DNA of 64,000 nucleotides. Source: Cryptomeria japonica. Its lineage: Eukaryota > Streptophyta > Pinopsida > Cupressales > Cupressaceae. The notes beneath the pieces are model-generated. The model saw only the letters and a list, made by a program, of their open reading frames with translations. It had not been told where the DNA came from and did not search any database. This document shows, piece after piece, positions 37,300 through 50,098 of this stretch (its first letter is position 1; every line of letters begins with the position of its first letter). Location: positions 403,611,389 to 403,675,388 of the forward strand of contig NC_081408.1 in assembly GCF_030272615.1 (NCBI RefSeq), in the 5' to 3' direction. The position numbers were made by a program, and so were the translations under genes.

Positions 37300-38800
37300 C
37301 CATCCATCCTTTGGTAACCATTACAATATATGACCTCTCAAATCCATGCTCATAGATGTGGAGTATACCTCATGACATCTCCTAATCAAGGCATCTGCAA
37401 CCATGTTCTCCTTCCCCTTGATGTAGTGGACATCAAAATTATACTCGCATAGAAACTCCATCCATCTCCTCTGGCGGGCATTAAGATTAGGCTAGGTGAA
37501 GATGTATTGCAAACTCTGATGGTCTGAATGAAGCTCAAAATGATGACCCAAAAGGAAGTGTCTCCACCTCACAAGTGCATGTACTACTGTTGCAAGCTCT
37601 AGGTCGTGCACAGGGTAGTTAAGCTTGTGAGTCTTAAGCTTCCTAGACTCATAAGATATAACTCGACCCTCCTACATAAGGACTTCTCCTAATCCATCCA
37701 AGGAAGCATCCATGCATACCATGAAATCAGCCATGGGGTCTGGCACATTGAGGATAGGTGCACTAGTGAGTGCCCTTTTCAGATCCTGAAAAGCCCTCTC
37801 ACACCTCTCTCTCCACTTGAATTTATTTCCCTTTCATTGGAGGGATGTAATGGGATGTGCAACTCTGGAAAATCCCTCAATGAAGTGTCTATAGTACTCT
37901 ACTAGACCCATGAAGCTCCTGACCTCTATCACACTGGTTGGCACTGGCCAATCCATAATAGCTCTGATCTTTGATGGGTCAACTAAGATCCCATCACCAG
38001 ATATAACATGCCCAAGGTACTTGACCTCTGATCTAAAGAAAGAACACTTTGACAAACTGCCAAACAACTGGTTGTCCCTCAAACACTGCAAAACCTACCT
38101 CAAATGCTCCTCATGCTGCTCCTCATTCTGAGAATATATCAATATGTCATCGAGGAACACAATCACAAATCGGTCAAGGAAAGTGCAGAATACCCCATTC
38201 ATGAGACTCATGAATATAACTGGAGCATTCGTAAGACCGAATGGGACCACAGTGAACTCATAGTGGCCATATTTGGTGCGAAACGCGGTCTTGTGGATAT
38301 CATTCTCCACAATCCTCAACTGATGATACCCTGACTTTAGATCTATTTTGGAAAATACTTTAGCACCCTAAAGCTGATCAAACAATTCATCGATCCTGGG
38401 CAAGGGATAACAGTTCTTGATGCTTACTTTGTTCAGTTTCCTATAATCCATGCATAACTGAAGGGACCCGTCCTTCTTCTTCACGAAGATGACTGGTGTG
38501 CCCTAAGGGGAGACGCTAGGATGAATGTGACCCTTCTCTAAGAGTTCCTCTAGCTACATCTTGAGCTCATTAAGCTCATGTGTGGTCATCCTATAAGGTG
38601 ATCTCAAAACTTGCTCGGCTCCTGGTACCAGATCTATGTGGAAGTCAATCTCTTTGCTAGGTGGCATACCAGGTAGCTCGACTGGAAACACATCCGCAAA
38701 CTTCTCAAGGATGGGATGATCATCTAGGGAAGGCTCCTTCCCATTTTCTTCCTCTCTATCACTAATGGTGATAGCAAACAACTTGCATCCTTTCCGCATG
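37300..38800 (-). pseudogene. Gypsy-2 reverse transcriptase and RNase H
   Basis: Minus strand. RT: '[20 protein letters not shown]', '[16 protein letters not shown]', '[20 protein letters not shown]', catalytic '[10 protein letters not shown]' (about 38130-38160), 'KYLGHVISGDGILVDPSKI' and 'SFMGLVEYYRHFIEGFS'. RNase H: 'MVCMDASLDGLGEVLM', 'YESRKLKTHKLNYPVHDLEL', 'RRWMEFLCEYNFDVHYIKGK' and 'NMVADALIRR'. Catalytic acidic residues are present. Stops are mostly TAG in place of Gln codons, so few mutations separate this copy from a working one. Confidence 0.92.
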
Positions 38801-38825
38801 CTTCACTTAAGCTACATAGTGGAAA

Positions 38826-39236
38826 TCATACGAAGAGACACGGCCTCTGAATCCCAGTGATTACTATGGGAGCACCATGATCATCCTCACACTCAATCTT
38901 TTTTAGGCGACAATCCATCTTGGCTCTGTGGGCGTAAAGCCAATCCATGTCAAGTACGATGCCATAAGATCCGAGTGGTGTAACTCTAAGGTCTACTAAG
39001 GTGGTGGTATTACCAATCTGGAGTGGACATCCCCTAACCTCTAAATCCACTGACACTCTAGCCCCTGATGCTAACTCCACTTCCCAACTGACACCTTGCC
39101 TAACTACCACTAGCCCACAATGCTCCACAACCAATGGAGATATAAAGGAGTTAGTAGCTCCTGAGTCAAACAACATAGAAATACTGATACCTCTAATCAT
39201 ACCTATAGCCTCAATAACTGTGGCCTGGTGCGCTGC
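38826..39236 (-). pseudogene. Gypsy-2 aspartic protease
   Basis: Within the polyprotein frame, 'ISMLFDSGATNSFIS' gives the D-S-G active site and 'LGSYGIVLDMDWLYAH' the second protease signature. The segment itself is open for 124 codons; the break from Gag is a single stop ('VDNR*AAHQAT') and RT lies in a shifted frame. It cleaves the Gag-Pol precursor in the virus-like particle. Confidence 0.9.
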
Positions 39237-40631
39237 CTAGCGGTTGTCAACCACTGTGAAGACCCTATGGGACTTGCCCATATCTCCAACTGTAGGCTTT
39301 GATGCTGCCATCCTTTGACTACCTACCATCTGACCCTGCGGACACTCTCTCGCCATGTGCCCCATGGCTCCACATGTGAAACAAGCACCGTGTGCTTGAA
39401 ACTGTGCACCCTGAGGCCTAGAGAAAGGTTGCCCACCTGTCCTGCTCAAACCACTGTACCCACCCCTGGAGGACTGTTGAGTCTATGGCAGAGGTGTGTA
39501 TGTACCCTGTGCTCTCTGGTCGCACCTAGGACCCTATGAATGCCACTACCTAGGCTTCGAGCCCTGTTGTCCCTGAGGGGGCCTCTGCCTCTGACTCTTC
39601 TATGACTGTTGCGGAGGAGGGGGTTTATAGGACCTCGATGCATTTTTTGTAGTTGCCTTTCCAGTGGGGTTTCTGAAACTTGAAAGACGAGTGTCGGGTT
39701 TCAGTTCTGAAACCGATCCCTCATGTCCTGTGGCCTAACCTAAATCTCCTTGGCTATCAAAGCCTTCTCCATGGCAACCTGAAGGCTCCCTGGAGTGGCC
39801 ATCCTCACCGGTCCCGACATTAAGTCCCCTGATAAAATGGTTGACGAGAAGCTTCTCATCCTTCAGGTAATCCACATAAGGTAGGAGCTCAATGAACTTG
39901 CTCTCGTATTTGGTCACTGAAGGACCCTTCTGCTGGAGGTTGTGGAAATCATCAATCCTATGTTGCTTGAAGTGCTCTAATAGGTATCTCTCCTTGAACC
40001 TCTCTGTGAAGATCTCCCATGTGAGGGTGTCTGCAGCTAGGCCACACTTGTATTCCTCCTGTCTCCACCATGTGGAGGTCATCCCTCTCAAAAGGTGGAC
40101 TTCTACTCATGCCTTTAGATTACTTTCATAAGAACGCAATGCAAAGCACCGATCTAGGCTCAAAAGCCAAGCCTCAGCTTCTACCCCATCGATAGATCCC
40201 CCAAAAGATGGTGGCTGGAGGCGCAAAACCTCTCTGATCAGATCCCCTGGATCTCGACGTGCCCTCTCAATATAAACAGGTGCGGCTACTGGAGGTGGTC
40301 CGGGTAGATGAACGGACTTAGGCTCATGCTCAGCCTGGCCCTCTAAGGAATTAGGAGGTGGACTCCTACTCCATTCCCTAAATGTTTATCTATGGCTCCC
40401 TGAGTTCTGGTTTTCTGCATGATGGTCGACTGCTAGAAGCCTATCATGAACTATCCCAATCAGGTTCTGAAGTGCTAATAAGATGTCTCGGTTTGGGTCA
40501 ACCGGTGGTTCGGGAGGGGCCTCTGGGTTCCCTTCCAGAACTGGTTCCTCCCTATCAACATCCTCATGTGCCATATGTGTATGCCTAGGACCCCTTCCGC
40601 GCTTGCGAGCTTGTTGCGTAGTCGGAGGCAT
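39237..40631 (-). pseudogene. Gypsy-2 Gag with zinc knuckle
   Basis: ATG at 40631, 131 bp after the LTR boundary. N-terminus 'MPPTTQQARKRGRGPRHTHM', then Pro-rich sequence, then capsid blocks 'PPSFGGSIDGVEAEAWLLSL' and 'TSTWWRQEEYKCG...WEIFTERFKERY'. After a Gln/Gly/Arg/Pro-rich linker comes one intact knuckle 'CFTCGAMGHMARECP' at about 39325-39370. It carries scattered stops (first after 82 codons) and a frameshift near 39800. Confidence 0.9.
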
Positions 40632-40747
40632 CCTTATGAGAAAATAAAATAAAATAAAATAAATAAATAATTTTTGGGAAAAAATTTAATTAATTAAATA
40701 ATTAAAGAAAAACGTAATGGAGAAAGGTTCCTAGTGTTAGAAACCTT

Positions 40748-40759
40748 GCTCTGATACCA
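40748..40759 (-). other. Gypsy-2 primer-binding site
   Basis: The minus strand reads TGGTATCAGAGC, a perfect match to the initiator-Met tRNA site, three bases after the 5' LTR end. Confidence 0.93.
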
Positions 40760-40762
40760 AAA

Positions 40763-41371
40763 TGTCGTGCCCAAACTTTTGGGAAAAAGCAGAACAACAA
40801 ATTTTTTTTTTTGAACATCAAAATCTCATAGAATAATCTACATTTATAACGAAGTCAATTAAGTTTTGTCTTAACTAAGATGTAGATAGTATTGTTTACT
40901 AGGATTGGAATAATTAATTCAATCAATAGGGCGACAATAGTTAGTGAAGACTAATTTATTTTCTAAGAGGATCATTGCAATTTAATTAATTAAATCAACC
41001 TAATTAACTTGCTGCTAATTAAGGTCGAGGGATATTTCAATATCTCAATTTCATTTAAAACATTCCAGACCAAAAATAATGATAATACTATCTTAAATTT
41101 AAAATTAATTAATTGGGCGCACACAAATTCATTAGTTAAATTTAACCAATAAGGTTACAAATTCAATAATGTTATTTGTCAAATAAATGTAATTTGTACT
41201 ATAGTCAATATTAATCTTCCCTAAACCTTCAATTTTTTACTATTAAATAATTTGGCCAAAATTGGCCTCATAGGCTAAAAATTCATATAAAATGATTAAT
41301 AATTTTCATTTATAAATTTTCCCCAAATTAAATTTAACTCAACGCTCATACTTAATTAAATATATAAAAAT
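40763..41371 (-). repeat. Gypsy-2 5' LTR, inner part
   Basis: Nearly identical to 32121-32738 of the 3' LTR. It is interrupted at the LINE target duplication (41372-41386) and resumes at 52236. Confidence 0.93.
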
Positions 41372-41386
41372 AACTATATAGTAACC

Positions 41387-42197
41387 TTTATCTCTAAGGT
41401 CCTGACTACTAGACTTTTGTCTATCCTTCCTGCCTTAATTAAACACCAGCAAAATGGGTTTGTTCCTGGAAGACAAATTCTTGATTCCATTATTACAGTT
41501 CATGAGAACATTCACTCTCTTGTTAGAGCTAAGAAGCAGGGTCTCATCCTTAAGCTTGACCTCTCCAAAGCCTATGATAGGGTCGACTGGTCTCTTCTCT
41601 AGAAAGCTCTCACTTCTTTTGGGTTTGCCCCTAGAGTTGTGGATCTTTTCTCCCAGCTTAATACTTTTGCGTCTTTTGCTGTTCTTGTCAATGGTTCTCC
41701 TTCAACTTTTTTCCAAGCCTCGAGAGGCCTCAGGCAAGGAGATCCTATCTCCCCCATCCTTTTCATTATATTGGCAGAATGCTTTGGTCGAACCATGGAA
41801 AATTTGGTGCAGCAAGGGTCCTTTAAGGGCCTCCAACCTTCTTTTGCTGACCTTATTTGTTCACACCAGCAGTTTGTTGATGATACAATAATTATGGGGG
41901 GATCAAGTATCTCAGAAGCTAAAATACTAAAGAGTACCCTGTGTAAATTTGCCTCTGCTACAGGGCAGCTTATTAACTGGGCCAAAAGTGATGTCTTTTC
42001 CATTAATACTCCTGAGAGAAGACAACAAAGGATTAGTAGAATTCTGGAGTGTAAGATTGCTGACCTTCCTGCTACCTACCTTGGACTCCCCATGGGGATT
42101 GCCCCTTCTGATTCCTTCTAGAGTTCTCTAGTTGACAAATTTCACAAAAAACTTGTAGGTTGGAAAGGGGCCCTCTTAAGTCAAGCTGGTAAGCTCC
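41387..42197 (+). pseudogene. LINE ORF2: reverse transcriptase, middle part
   Basis: The frame reads from the first base of the LINE: 'LPALIKHQQNGFVPGRQILD', 'LILKLDLSKAYDRVDW', 'SRGLRQGDPISPILFIILAE', the catalytic 'FVDDTIIMG' (about 41873-41899; plant L1 copies usually have F/YADD), 'INWAKSDVFSIN' and 'ATYLGLPMG'. There are two TAG stops, at about 41601 and 42119. The frame continues exactly at 48343 once E and one copy of its duplication are removed ('SQAGKLL' joined to 'LLKATLQ'). Confidence 0.92.
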
Positions 42198-43466
42198 TGT
42201 AATGCCCATACCCTAGTTGGACTTGTAAAACCCGCCTGACCTTGGTTGACTTCCTATGTGGCATTCTTGAATGGTAGGTTAACCGTGATGCAATGTGTAG
42301 TTTAGATAATATAAATAATTGTGCATACTTATTATTGTGCTTTTGCATCGTTTCTCGTGTAAATGTAATTGTTCCTAACCCTTGTGATAAATCTTGAGCT
42401 AACGCCTTCATTGAATATGTATATGTATATGTATGCTTGCATGAATTCATGGGTGCAGGAGATTGCAGGTACAACACCGCCTAGGGCGAGGTTCATCTCC
42501 TTTGGGATTTGCAAGGTTGAGTATGCCTCCTCCATCCTTAGAATTCGGATTTGGTGGTTATAAAACTCTTGTCTTTCCTTAGCCATGGTCAGGTGAGCAT
42601 CGCATGTGTGGTTCGTGGGGCTTTCCTTGCATTGGGTTGCATGTCATGTGATTTGGTGGACTTCCTCGATTTGCGTGCCTTGCGCAAGGTAAGTGGAGTT
42701 GTTGTTCAAAGTAGTAAATTCAAATTTATGAGTAGACGTGCACATTGGTAATTTAGAAATTTAAATAGGTAGCTTCTTTTATATGACTAATCATTAATTT
42801 AAAGAGATCGCTTTAATTATTATTGTAGCAAGCTTAAGGTATTTAACTTGGGTCAGAGTGCTCATTTACGCATTTGTAGTTGAGAAATTAGAATAAATAA
42901 GACCCTTGCATTAGATTGGTCATTTATTTAAAAAGGTCGCTTTACTATGTTATAACAAGTCAATTTAATAGTTAAATTCGATAATAATGAATTTAATGAG
43001 TTATGCGTTTTGGAAAGGAAAAATTTAAAGTCATTTGGGAGATAGAAATAAATTACTCATTTTCGCATGTTGGAAGAGAAAGGGAAAATTGGATTATTTA
43101 AAAGGAAATTATTCTTTTTACTTGCAAATTTATATAGTGTAAAGGATTGATTTTTGAGATTTAAATTAATTTAAATATCTCACCCTTGTTAACAGTTCAA
43201 AATATAAAAGGTAGGCCTAAATTGATATTGAGAGATTAAAATTAGAATTAAATGGGAAATAAAAGCATGTTAATTTTAATTAGAATAAAACAAGTTAGAA
43301 TTATTGAGCAATGGAAAATAATGGTTTCCACTTTCTTGTTCCTTTTATTTTCAAAAAAAAAATAATGCTTAAATTTGAAATTGAAAATTAGGTCAAAAAT
43401 AGGGTTTCTCATTTTAACCTAGCTTGGGGAAACATTTTGGGGGTTCTCTCTTTTGGGTGATCTTTT

Positions 43467-43518
43467 GAAAAAAAAAGGGGGGGGGGGGGGGGGGGAAAGA
43501 AGGAAAGAAGGGAAGAAA
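43467..43518 (+). repeat. Homopurine tract with G19 run
   Basis: A9 followed by G19 (43477-43495), then AAAGAAGGAAAGAAGGGAAG-type purines up to 43518; 52 purines without a break. Run length may be affected by sequencing error. Confidence 0.85.
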
Positions 43519-44214
43519 TGGAGATTTTCTTGCAGGGGGTTGGAGCTCTTCTTCGAAATCTTGCCCGGAAATGCGATGGAGGTAGGATTTTATTCTTCCC
43601 ATTTGTTCTTTGCTAAATAGAATAAAAGAAATATAGAAATAAAGAAAAAGGGTATTTTGTTCTTCACGATATGCTGTTTTTTTTTCTTATATCCATGGAT
43701 ACTCTTAGATTCAAGTTCAGTTTTGAGAATCTTGTCATTTTGGGGCAAGATGGTTAGAAAAAAAGTAGATAAAAGAGGTTAAATCCTTTTGGGTATTTGA
43801 GTTTTATGATCTAGTTGTGAATATTGCCCATTTCATTCCTTTGAATATTCTGGAAAAAAAAAAAGAGAGAATGAAAATATACAGTTCTCTATATGTTGAT
43901 TTCTTTTATTATTCTTCATTTTAGGAATCATTGATTTGATTCAAGGGAAAGAGAGAAGGAATAAATATTTGGGGTTTTAGAGAAGTTGGATTCTTTTCTG
44001 TTTTTAATCCAAGAAAAAGAAATTATTAATGTTGGGTTTTGGGAGGGATTTGATCTATTTCCTGTTATAACCCAGAAAAAAAAAAAAAAAAATTGTTACA
44101 ACCCAGAAGACTGGTGTTGTAGTCTGGTATTTTTTTTGTTATTTAAAAAAAAAAAAAAATTAAATTTATATTGCCTGAAACCCCCCCATCGCTGGGAGGA
44201 AACAGGGCTGCCAC

Positions 44215-44346
44215 GGGTAGCAACTGCTACCAGTTGGTAGCAGCGCTACCACTGGTAGAACTGCTACCAAATGGTAGCAGCGCTACCAAGGGTAGCGGCC
44301 TACTACGATTTGGTAGCAGCGCTACCAATGGTAGCGTGGGCTACCA
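44215..44346 (+). repeat. Cluster of GGTAGC / GCTACC inverted repeats
   Basis: At least six GGTAGC and six GCTACC hexamers alternate within about 130 bp. The 15-mer GGTAGCAGCGCTACC occurs three times (44236, 44273, 44312; spacing 37 and 39). It lies in a GC-rich island within otherwise AT-rich E and could fold into multiple hairpins. Confidence 0.85.
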
Positions 44347-44662
44347 AAGGGGGGCCCACGTGGGGTCCACGTGGGAACCCCAAACTTGTTTTTTTTAAAA
44401 TTTTTTTTTTTTAATATTTATCTTTATTTATTGTTCTGCCGATATAATAGTAAGTAAATAAAACTAACTAAATAAATAACAATATTAAATGGAGTTTTTA
44501 ATTATTTAAATTTAGTTTTCCTTTCTTTATTCATTTAATATTATTTAATTTGTGTATTAAATAATATTTGGGGTATATATTATTGATATTTAGATAACTC
44601 ATGTAGAAATATATGTTATTAATCATATATTGATTTTTTTTACATTCTGATTTATATATATA

Positions 44663-46329
44663 TGTACGTTAGGAAATAGGAAATCATTACAAACAAGATA
44701 AACATAATAATCTCAATCACAAATGCATTTATTGCAATGAATCTATCCTAAGACACATTCAATAGAGACATGAAAACAAAGCATACAAAACTAATGATTG
44801 TGCAAACCCGATGACGATTTGAATGCTCCTTCCATGCGGCTCCATTGTTCTTCTTTCCTCTCCAAATAGTTGTGGATCTCACCTACAAGTGCACACACAA
44901 TTGAAAGCAAGTAGACGGGATTTTTGATCAAGAGTACTAGAAGCGTAAATTCGATAGTCTGATTAAGGATTAGGGGGTCAAGAATCAAGGGATTTGATTG
45001 ATGAAGATCATCCAATTTATAGAAGAATTGGAGAGATGACAAGATTAGCATGATCCAATTCAAATGGAAATTGCAAATCAATATGACAAATTATGCACTT
45101 TCCATGCACAATTTGATTGATTGATAATTGATGACAAATTATGACACATTCTATGTCAAAATTGATTGATTATCAATTATGACAATTTATGACAAATTGA
45201 AATGTCATTCCCATAGAATTAGGAGATGAAATAGGAGGGAAAAGAAATTAGAAATTAAGAAAATTAGAAAATTGAAATTGATGACAATTAGGAATTAGAA
45301 ATTGATGGAAAAATAGGAAATTAGGAACTAGAAGAAATTAGGTAAATTAATTAATAACTTGTCATTTATTAATTAATTTACAAGAGGAAGAATAATTAGC
45401 CAATTAAATAAAGATTTAATTGTAATGAGAAGACCTAGGATTAATAAATAATTTAGTAATCCTAGAGGAAGAAATGACAAATTAGGTTAAATGAATAAAT
45501 CATAAAACCCTAGAAGACGAATTAGGTCTTGAAATATAATTGACTTGATTTGATTTGATTTTGGATTGATAAATGACCAATGTGATAAACGATTTGACTG
45601 AAAAATGCGCCAATTGACGAGGAACAATGACAAATTGATCCAAATTGACATAATTGAGACAAACAACGATCGATAGCGAAATGATCGCAAAATGACAAAA
45701 TTGACAAGAGAACAAGGATCGATAACAAAATAGATTGCAAGATGACAAGATTGAAAATGACCACGATCGATGACAAATCGATCGCAAAATAACAAGATCA
45801 AACATGACAACGATCGATGACAAATCGATCGTTAAAATGACAAGATTGATGGCAAATCGATAAGAGGACAAAACCCTAATTAGGATTGACGATGTCCAAA
45901 ATGATAAGATTGATGATAAGATTAATAAGAGGACAAAACCCTAATTAGGATTGACGATGTCCAAAATGATAAGATTGATGATAAGATTAATAAGAGAGCA
46001 ACGATTGATGGCAAATCGATCGCAAGATTGACAGGAGGACAAAACCCTAATTAGGATTGACGATGTCCAAAATGATAACAAATTAGCACGCATATTGACA
46101 CAATAGGATAAGATCGATCCAAATCATGACTGGATAGTGTTGTCGACAAGACCAAATTCGAGAGCGAGATAAAGGAAGAATGTAGAAGAATGACTCGATG
46201 TTCGCAAATGATAAAAACCAAGTGCGTGACATAGGAGAAATGTTAATGTGACGCAAAAACCTAAAATGAGGCAATGCGCAAATGTTAAAGTATGACCTCG
46301 CAAGCGTTGACCATTTTTAGGTGTCTACA
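44663..46329 (-). mobile_element. Solo LTR F inside E
   Basis: On the minus strand it starts TGTAGACACCTAAAAATGG at 46329 and ends CTAACGTACA at 44663: 1667 bp with TG...CA ends. The flanks are ATATA on both sides (44658-44662, 46330-46334), consistent with a duplication but in TA-repeat surroundings, so weak by itself. No coding region. It holds the 65-bp tandem repeat at 45864-46080 and several GATCGATGACAAATCGATCG-like palindromic phrases (45660-45840). Strand is inferred from the TGTAGACACC start typical of plant Gypsy LTRs. Confidence 0.72.
45864..46080 (-). repeat. 65-bp tandem repeat in LTR F
   Basis: A unit beginning GAGGACAAAACCCTAATTAG occurs at 45864-45928 and 45929-45993 in perfect tandem, and as a partial third copy from 46035. 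Confidence 0.9.
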
Positions 46330-48342
46330 ATATATATATAGCAACATTAATTAGTAATTATGGATAAATGTGGGCGTTATTTCTAATTGGTTAAATATAA
46401 ATTGAGGATTCACGTGTACATGCTTCATATATATACGCAAGAAATTTATAAATCAATGGGGAGCGTTTTCTTTAATTTCAAAGTCTTCCATCAAGTATAT
46501 TTTCTTTTGAATAGGGTATAGTTGTGTTGCTAGAGAGGGGTACTAGTGTATAGTTCTAGACCAATATGTCAGTGATGTTTATCTAAGGATTAAGTAAAAT
46601 ACCCGGACGAGAGATGCTTACATTTATGTGAACTTAGTTGGAAAACTTGTAGAGATGTATTTACTGACCGAAATGGTCATTTGTAGTATGGTTGTGATCG
46701 CCTAAAAGGCAGGATTGTAAAAGACATGTAAATTTGTAATCTTAACTATATTAAATGCCAGAGGGGTCTTGCAGTTGACCAGACCCGGAGATGTAGCCCG
46801 TTAGGGGTGAACTCCGAGATCATATCTGTGTTATGCGATGTTTTAGTTTCCTTTATTTCATGCTTTAAGTTATCACGTATGGTTGCACCTTGTATAAGTG
46901 TATGGTGTAAATTTAATGAATTTAAATCCAAGTGCATAAAATTATTCATCTTGGCAAATGTAGTTATTTAGGTTCATAAAACATTGTAAATTATGATGAT
47001 GGCATAGTATTTAAAACATTGTAATTAAAGTTGTGGAAAAAGTATTTTGATAAGGTTAATCAAACGTAGTAATAGTGGAAAGAATTCTAGCTAGGTTACA
47101 TCATTGGATTAGCTTGTTATTAAGCATGCAAATTGAACAAATGAGTATGGGAAAACAAAGATAGAATTAACGTTATAATTTCTAATTTGGATTCTAAAGG
47201 ATGATCAACATACAGGTAATTACTTTTATCTTCTTAAATGAGCAACGCCATGTTAATTATATTCCACTATATTGGATGAATATATTTAGTTATTTATGTT
47301 GTAATTATAACCAATAATCCTCACCAGATTAATTTGATAATTGTGTGGACTCAACTAGATATCCATGTTATAACCCTTATAAAAAAAGAATCCCTTATGA
47401 TTGCTAAAATTGAACTAAAATGGGAAATGATTGATTAGTTGTTTATACATTAAATCTTAGTAAAAATATCTCTCTCATATTAACTTCATTTAACAAAGAA
47501 AAAAGAGTGATATGCAATAAGAAAATTGTATTTTAATCCTACTAGAAGGATGTCACTATGATCTTATTATTCAATCTTGAAATGATGAATATCATCTAGC
47601 TAACGATATTTTAATTTAAAGAATGCTCTCGTGTGACCTAATACACACCCACCTTAATGAAATTAGTCCATTTATTGCATTATCAAAACTTCAAATGAAT
47701 TCTATGGCTACTCACATTTTATCTTTCATATAAGAACTACAACTCATTAGTTGGCTATGCATGAAATCAAATGAAGGGACCTCACTCTATTAATTGTAGT
47801 TAATCCTTAATGAATGAATCTCGTCTGATTAACCATACTTTTAATATTTAAGAAAGATATCGATTGTGGGTGGTTACCCTAAACCCAAATGAATGAACTT
47901 CACTATATTAAATGCATGAACCTTTTTGGAGGCCTCTTAATGTAATTATGAATTAAAGTGCAATGAATAAATAACCTCTCAATGGCCTCCTAACCACCCA
48001 AAGTAAATGAACTCTTCCTAAAGTTATAAGATGTCAAACCATTGAACACATATATAATCAAGATCTATGCATATTCTCGTAATTAAGATATCCAGTTTAA
48101 TGGATCTAATGACGCAAGTTGAGTTAGGTGTAAGGTTATGTAATCGCGTTGGGAAACTCCTTAGGATAGTTTTAGCCTTCCGCTGTGTTATTTAGTTAGA
48201 GATAACTTGAGATAACTTCAAAACTATCTTAATATTGTAACTTTTCATTAACGCTCTTAATTATCATAAAAAAAAAAATATTTACACTCTAATTGAGTGT
48301 TTTTAACTTAAACCCTTAAGGGTTTCCTGGCGGGGCATTACA

Positions 48343-50098
48343 GCTCCTTCTCCTTAAGGCTACTCTTCAAAGTATTTCTATTTATGCTCTTAGTCTCTTC
48401 AGAATTCCAATCAAGTATGCTGAAGCTATTGAGAAAATTCAAAGAAGATTCCTATGGTCTGGGGTTGAGGAAAAGCAAAGAATGTCCTTGGTGGCATGGG
48501 ATCATGTCTGTAGGCCGAAAAGCAAAGGTGGTCTAGGTCTCAGGAGGATTCATACTTTAAATGAAGCTCTCTTGTCCAAACAAGCTTGGAGATGGTTTCA
48601 TTATGATTCTAAATGGTGCAAAATTTGGAGAAGTAAGTATTCCCTCCCATCTTCTTCTCTCTCTTCTTTTCTTAATTTGGATTTCAGTATAAATGGATCC
48701 CATATTTGGAACCATGTTTCTAAATGTAAACATGTGATTGCTAAAGGAGTGATATGGAAACTTGGAAATGGCAGAAAAGTTAGATTCTGGGAGGATCCCT
48801 GGCTTTTTGATAAACCCCTAATGGATTCCCATGAATGGGCCTCCCATGCCCCTTCCTATATTGGCTCTTTTGGCTCCTTAGTGGAAGATTACTGGGATGG
48901 GAACAATTGGCAGAACATTGATAGTATCCACCCTAGCCTTTCTAAGCTCAAGACCCATCTATCTGCAATTTGGCTGAATAATGAAGAGGACTCCCTGATT
49001 TGAAAGCATAATCCCAAAGTTATTTTAACTGTGTCTTCGATGTATGGTGTCCTATCCCCCCCCCCTCCTATAAATCCTTTCTGGTCTAAATCTTGGATAA
49101 AAGGTCTCACTCCCAAAATCAATTTTTTCTTCTAGACTATCCTCCAAAATAAGATCCTTACTGTTGACAACCTAAAAGGCAGAGGTTTTTCCCTTCCAAA
49201 TAGGTGTGTGTTGTGCTTTCAACAGGAAGAGTCTGTGGACCACCTTGCCCTCCACTATTCCTTCTCAACCTCTATTTGGAAAAGCTTCCTCAAGAGCTTT
49301 AGTTTAGCCTGGGTGTTTCCTAGTAACATCAGAGATTTGTTCTCCTCCTGGCAAATTCAATTGACTAACTCTTTTCTGAGATGTATGTGGCAACTCTCTC
49401 TTCCTCACATTTTGTGGGGTCTTTGGAAAGAAAGAAACAACCGAATCTTCAGGGATGTTTCCCTAAATCATGATATTGTTTTCTAGAAAATTCAAAGGGC
49501 TCTCCAGGAAAATATGGGAATCATGGAGGGTTCTTGTTACTCAAACAACTCCCTGGAGTCAAACATCTTAAGGGCTTGGAATATGAAGATCACTGATGGT
49601 CCTAATCTCAGCTATAATAAAAGGCTTGAAGCTAAATGGCAAACCCCTCCCCAAGGCTGGCTCAAAATCAATTTTGATGGTGTAGCCAAAGGAAACCCAG
49701 GTTCTTCAGGCTGTGGAGCTATTCTTAGAGATCATAGAGGCATTTGCAAATAGATGATTGCTATCCCTATTGGTACACAAACCAATCATAAAGCGGAAGC
49801 TATGGCAGCTCTTCAAGGCATTATTCTAGCCAAAAAATGGAATTACCCCTATCTTTGGATAGAGGGGGACTCAAATAATATAATAAAGTGCCTCAATGGA
49901 ACTTCAAAACCCTCATGGTCGATTCACAACATAATCATTTCTACTATTGACATCATTAGAATCATCAAAAAATGCCATATATCCCATATCTGTCGGGAGG
50001 CCAACTGTTCTGCTGATTGGGCTACAAATGTGGCGGTTAAGAATGAGACAACTACCACGTGGATGGGTGAAAGCAGAATCCCTGAAGATGTCAGATAA
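48343..50098 (+). pseudogene. LINE ORF2: RT C-terminus, zinc finger and RNase H
   Basis: Continues the RT thumb region ('LFRIPIKYAEAIEKIQRRFL', 'KGGLGLRRIHTLNEALLSKQ'), then after a frameshift the plant zf-RVT block ('GRGFSLPNRCVLCFQQEESV' with a following His pair). RNase H begins near 49670: 'NFDGVAKGNPGSSGCGA', 'TNHKAEAMAALQGI', 'WIEGDSN' and 'REANCSADWATN' carry the catalytic D, E, D and D. Four stops are visible: TGA or TAG at three Trp codons (about 49000, 49135, 49484) and TAG at a Gln codon (about 49751). The frame ends TAA at 50098, eight bases before the extended start of ORF3. Confidence 0.9.

Larger units (their letters stand above)
42198..48342. mobile_element. Insertion E: Gypsy-type LTR insertion, probably solo
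   Basis: Ends TGTAATGCCC and GGGGCATTACA (mutually inverted), with a perfect duplication GCTCC at 42193-42197 and 48343-48347. Without nested F it is about 4.5 kb. No pol, gag, PBS or second LTR was found, so a long solo LTR fits. Notable content: a 52-bp homopurine tract (43467-43518), a GC-rich block of GGTAGC/GCTACC repeats (44215-44346), then an AT-rich stretch. The parts 42200-43460 and 46330-48340 are AT-rich and hold nothing else I can support. Strand not determined. Confidence 0.8.

Noticed and set aside
45500-45871. Overlapping minus-strand open frames in three phases.
   Set aside because: They lie in low-complexity ATGACAAATCGATC-type sequence of solo LTR F; no family resemblance.
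42198-48342. Possible intron of a host gene, because coding sequence resumes on both sides.
   Set aside because: The interruption has TG...CA ends and a 5-bp GCTCC duplication, and the coding sequence is LINE RT; no GT-AG boundary is needed.
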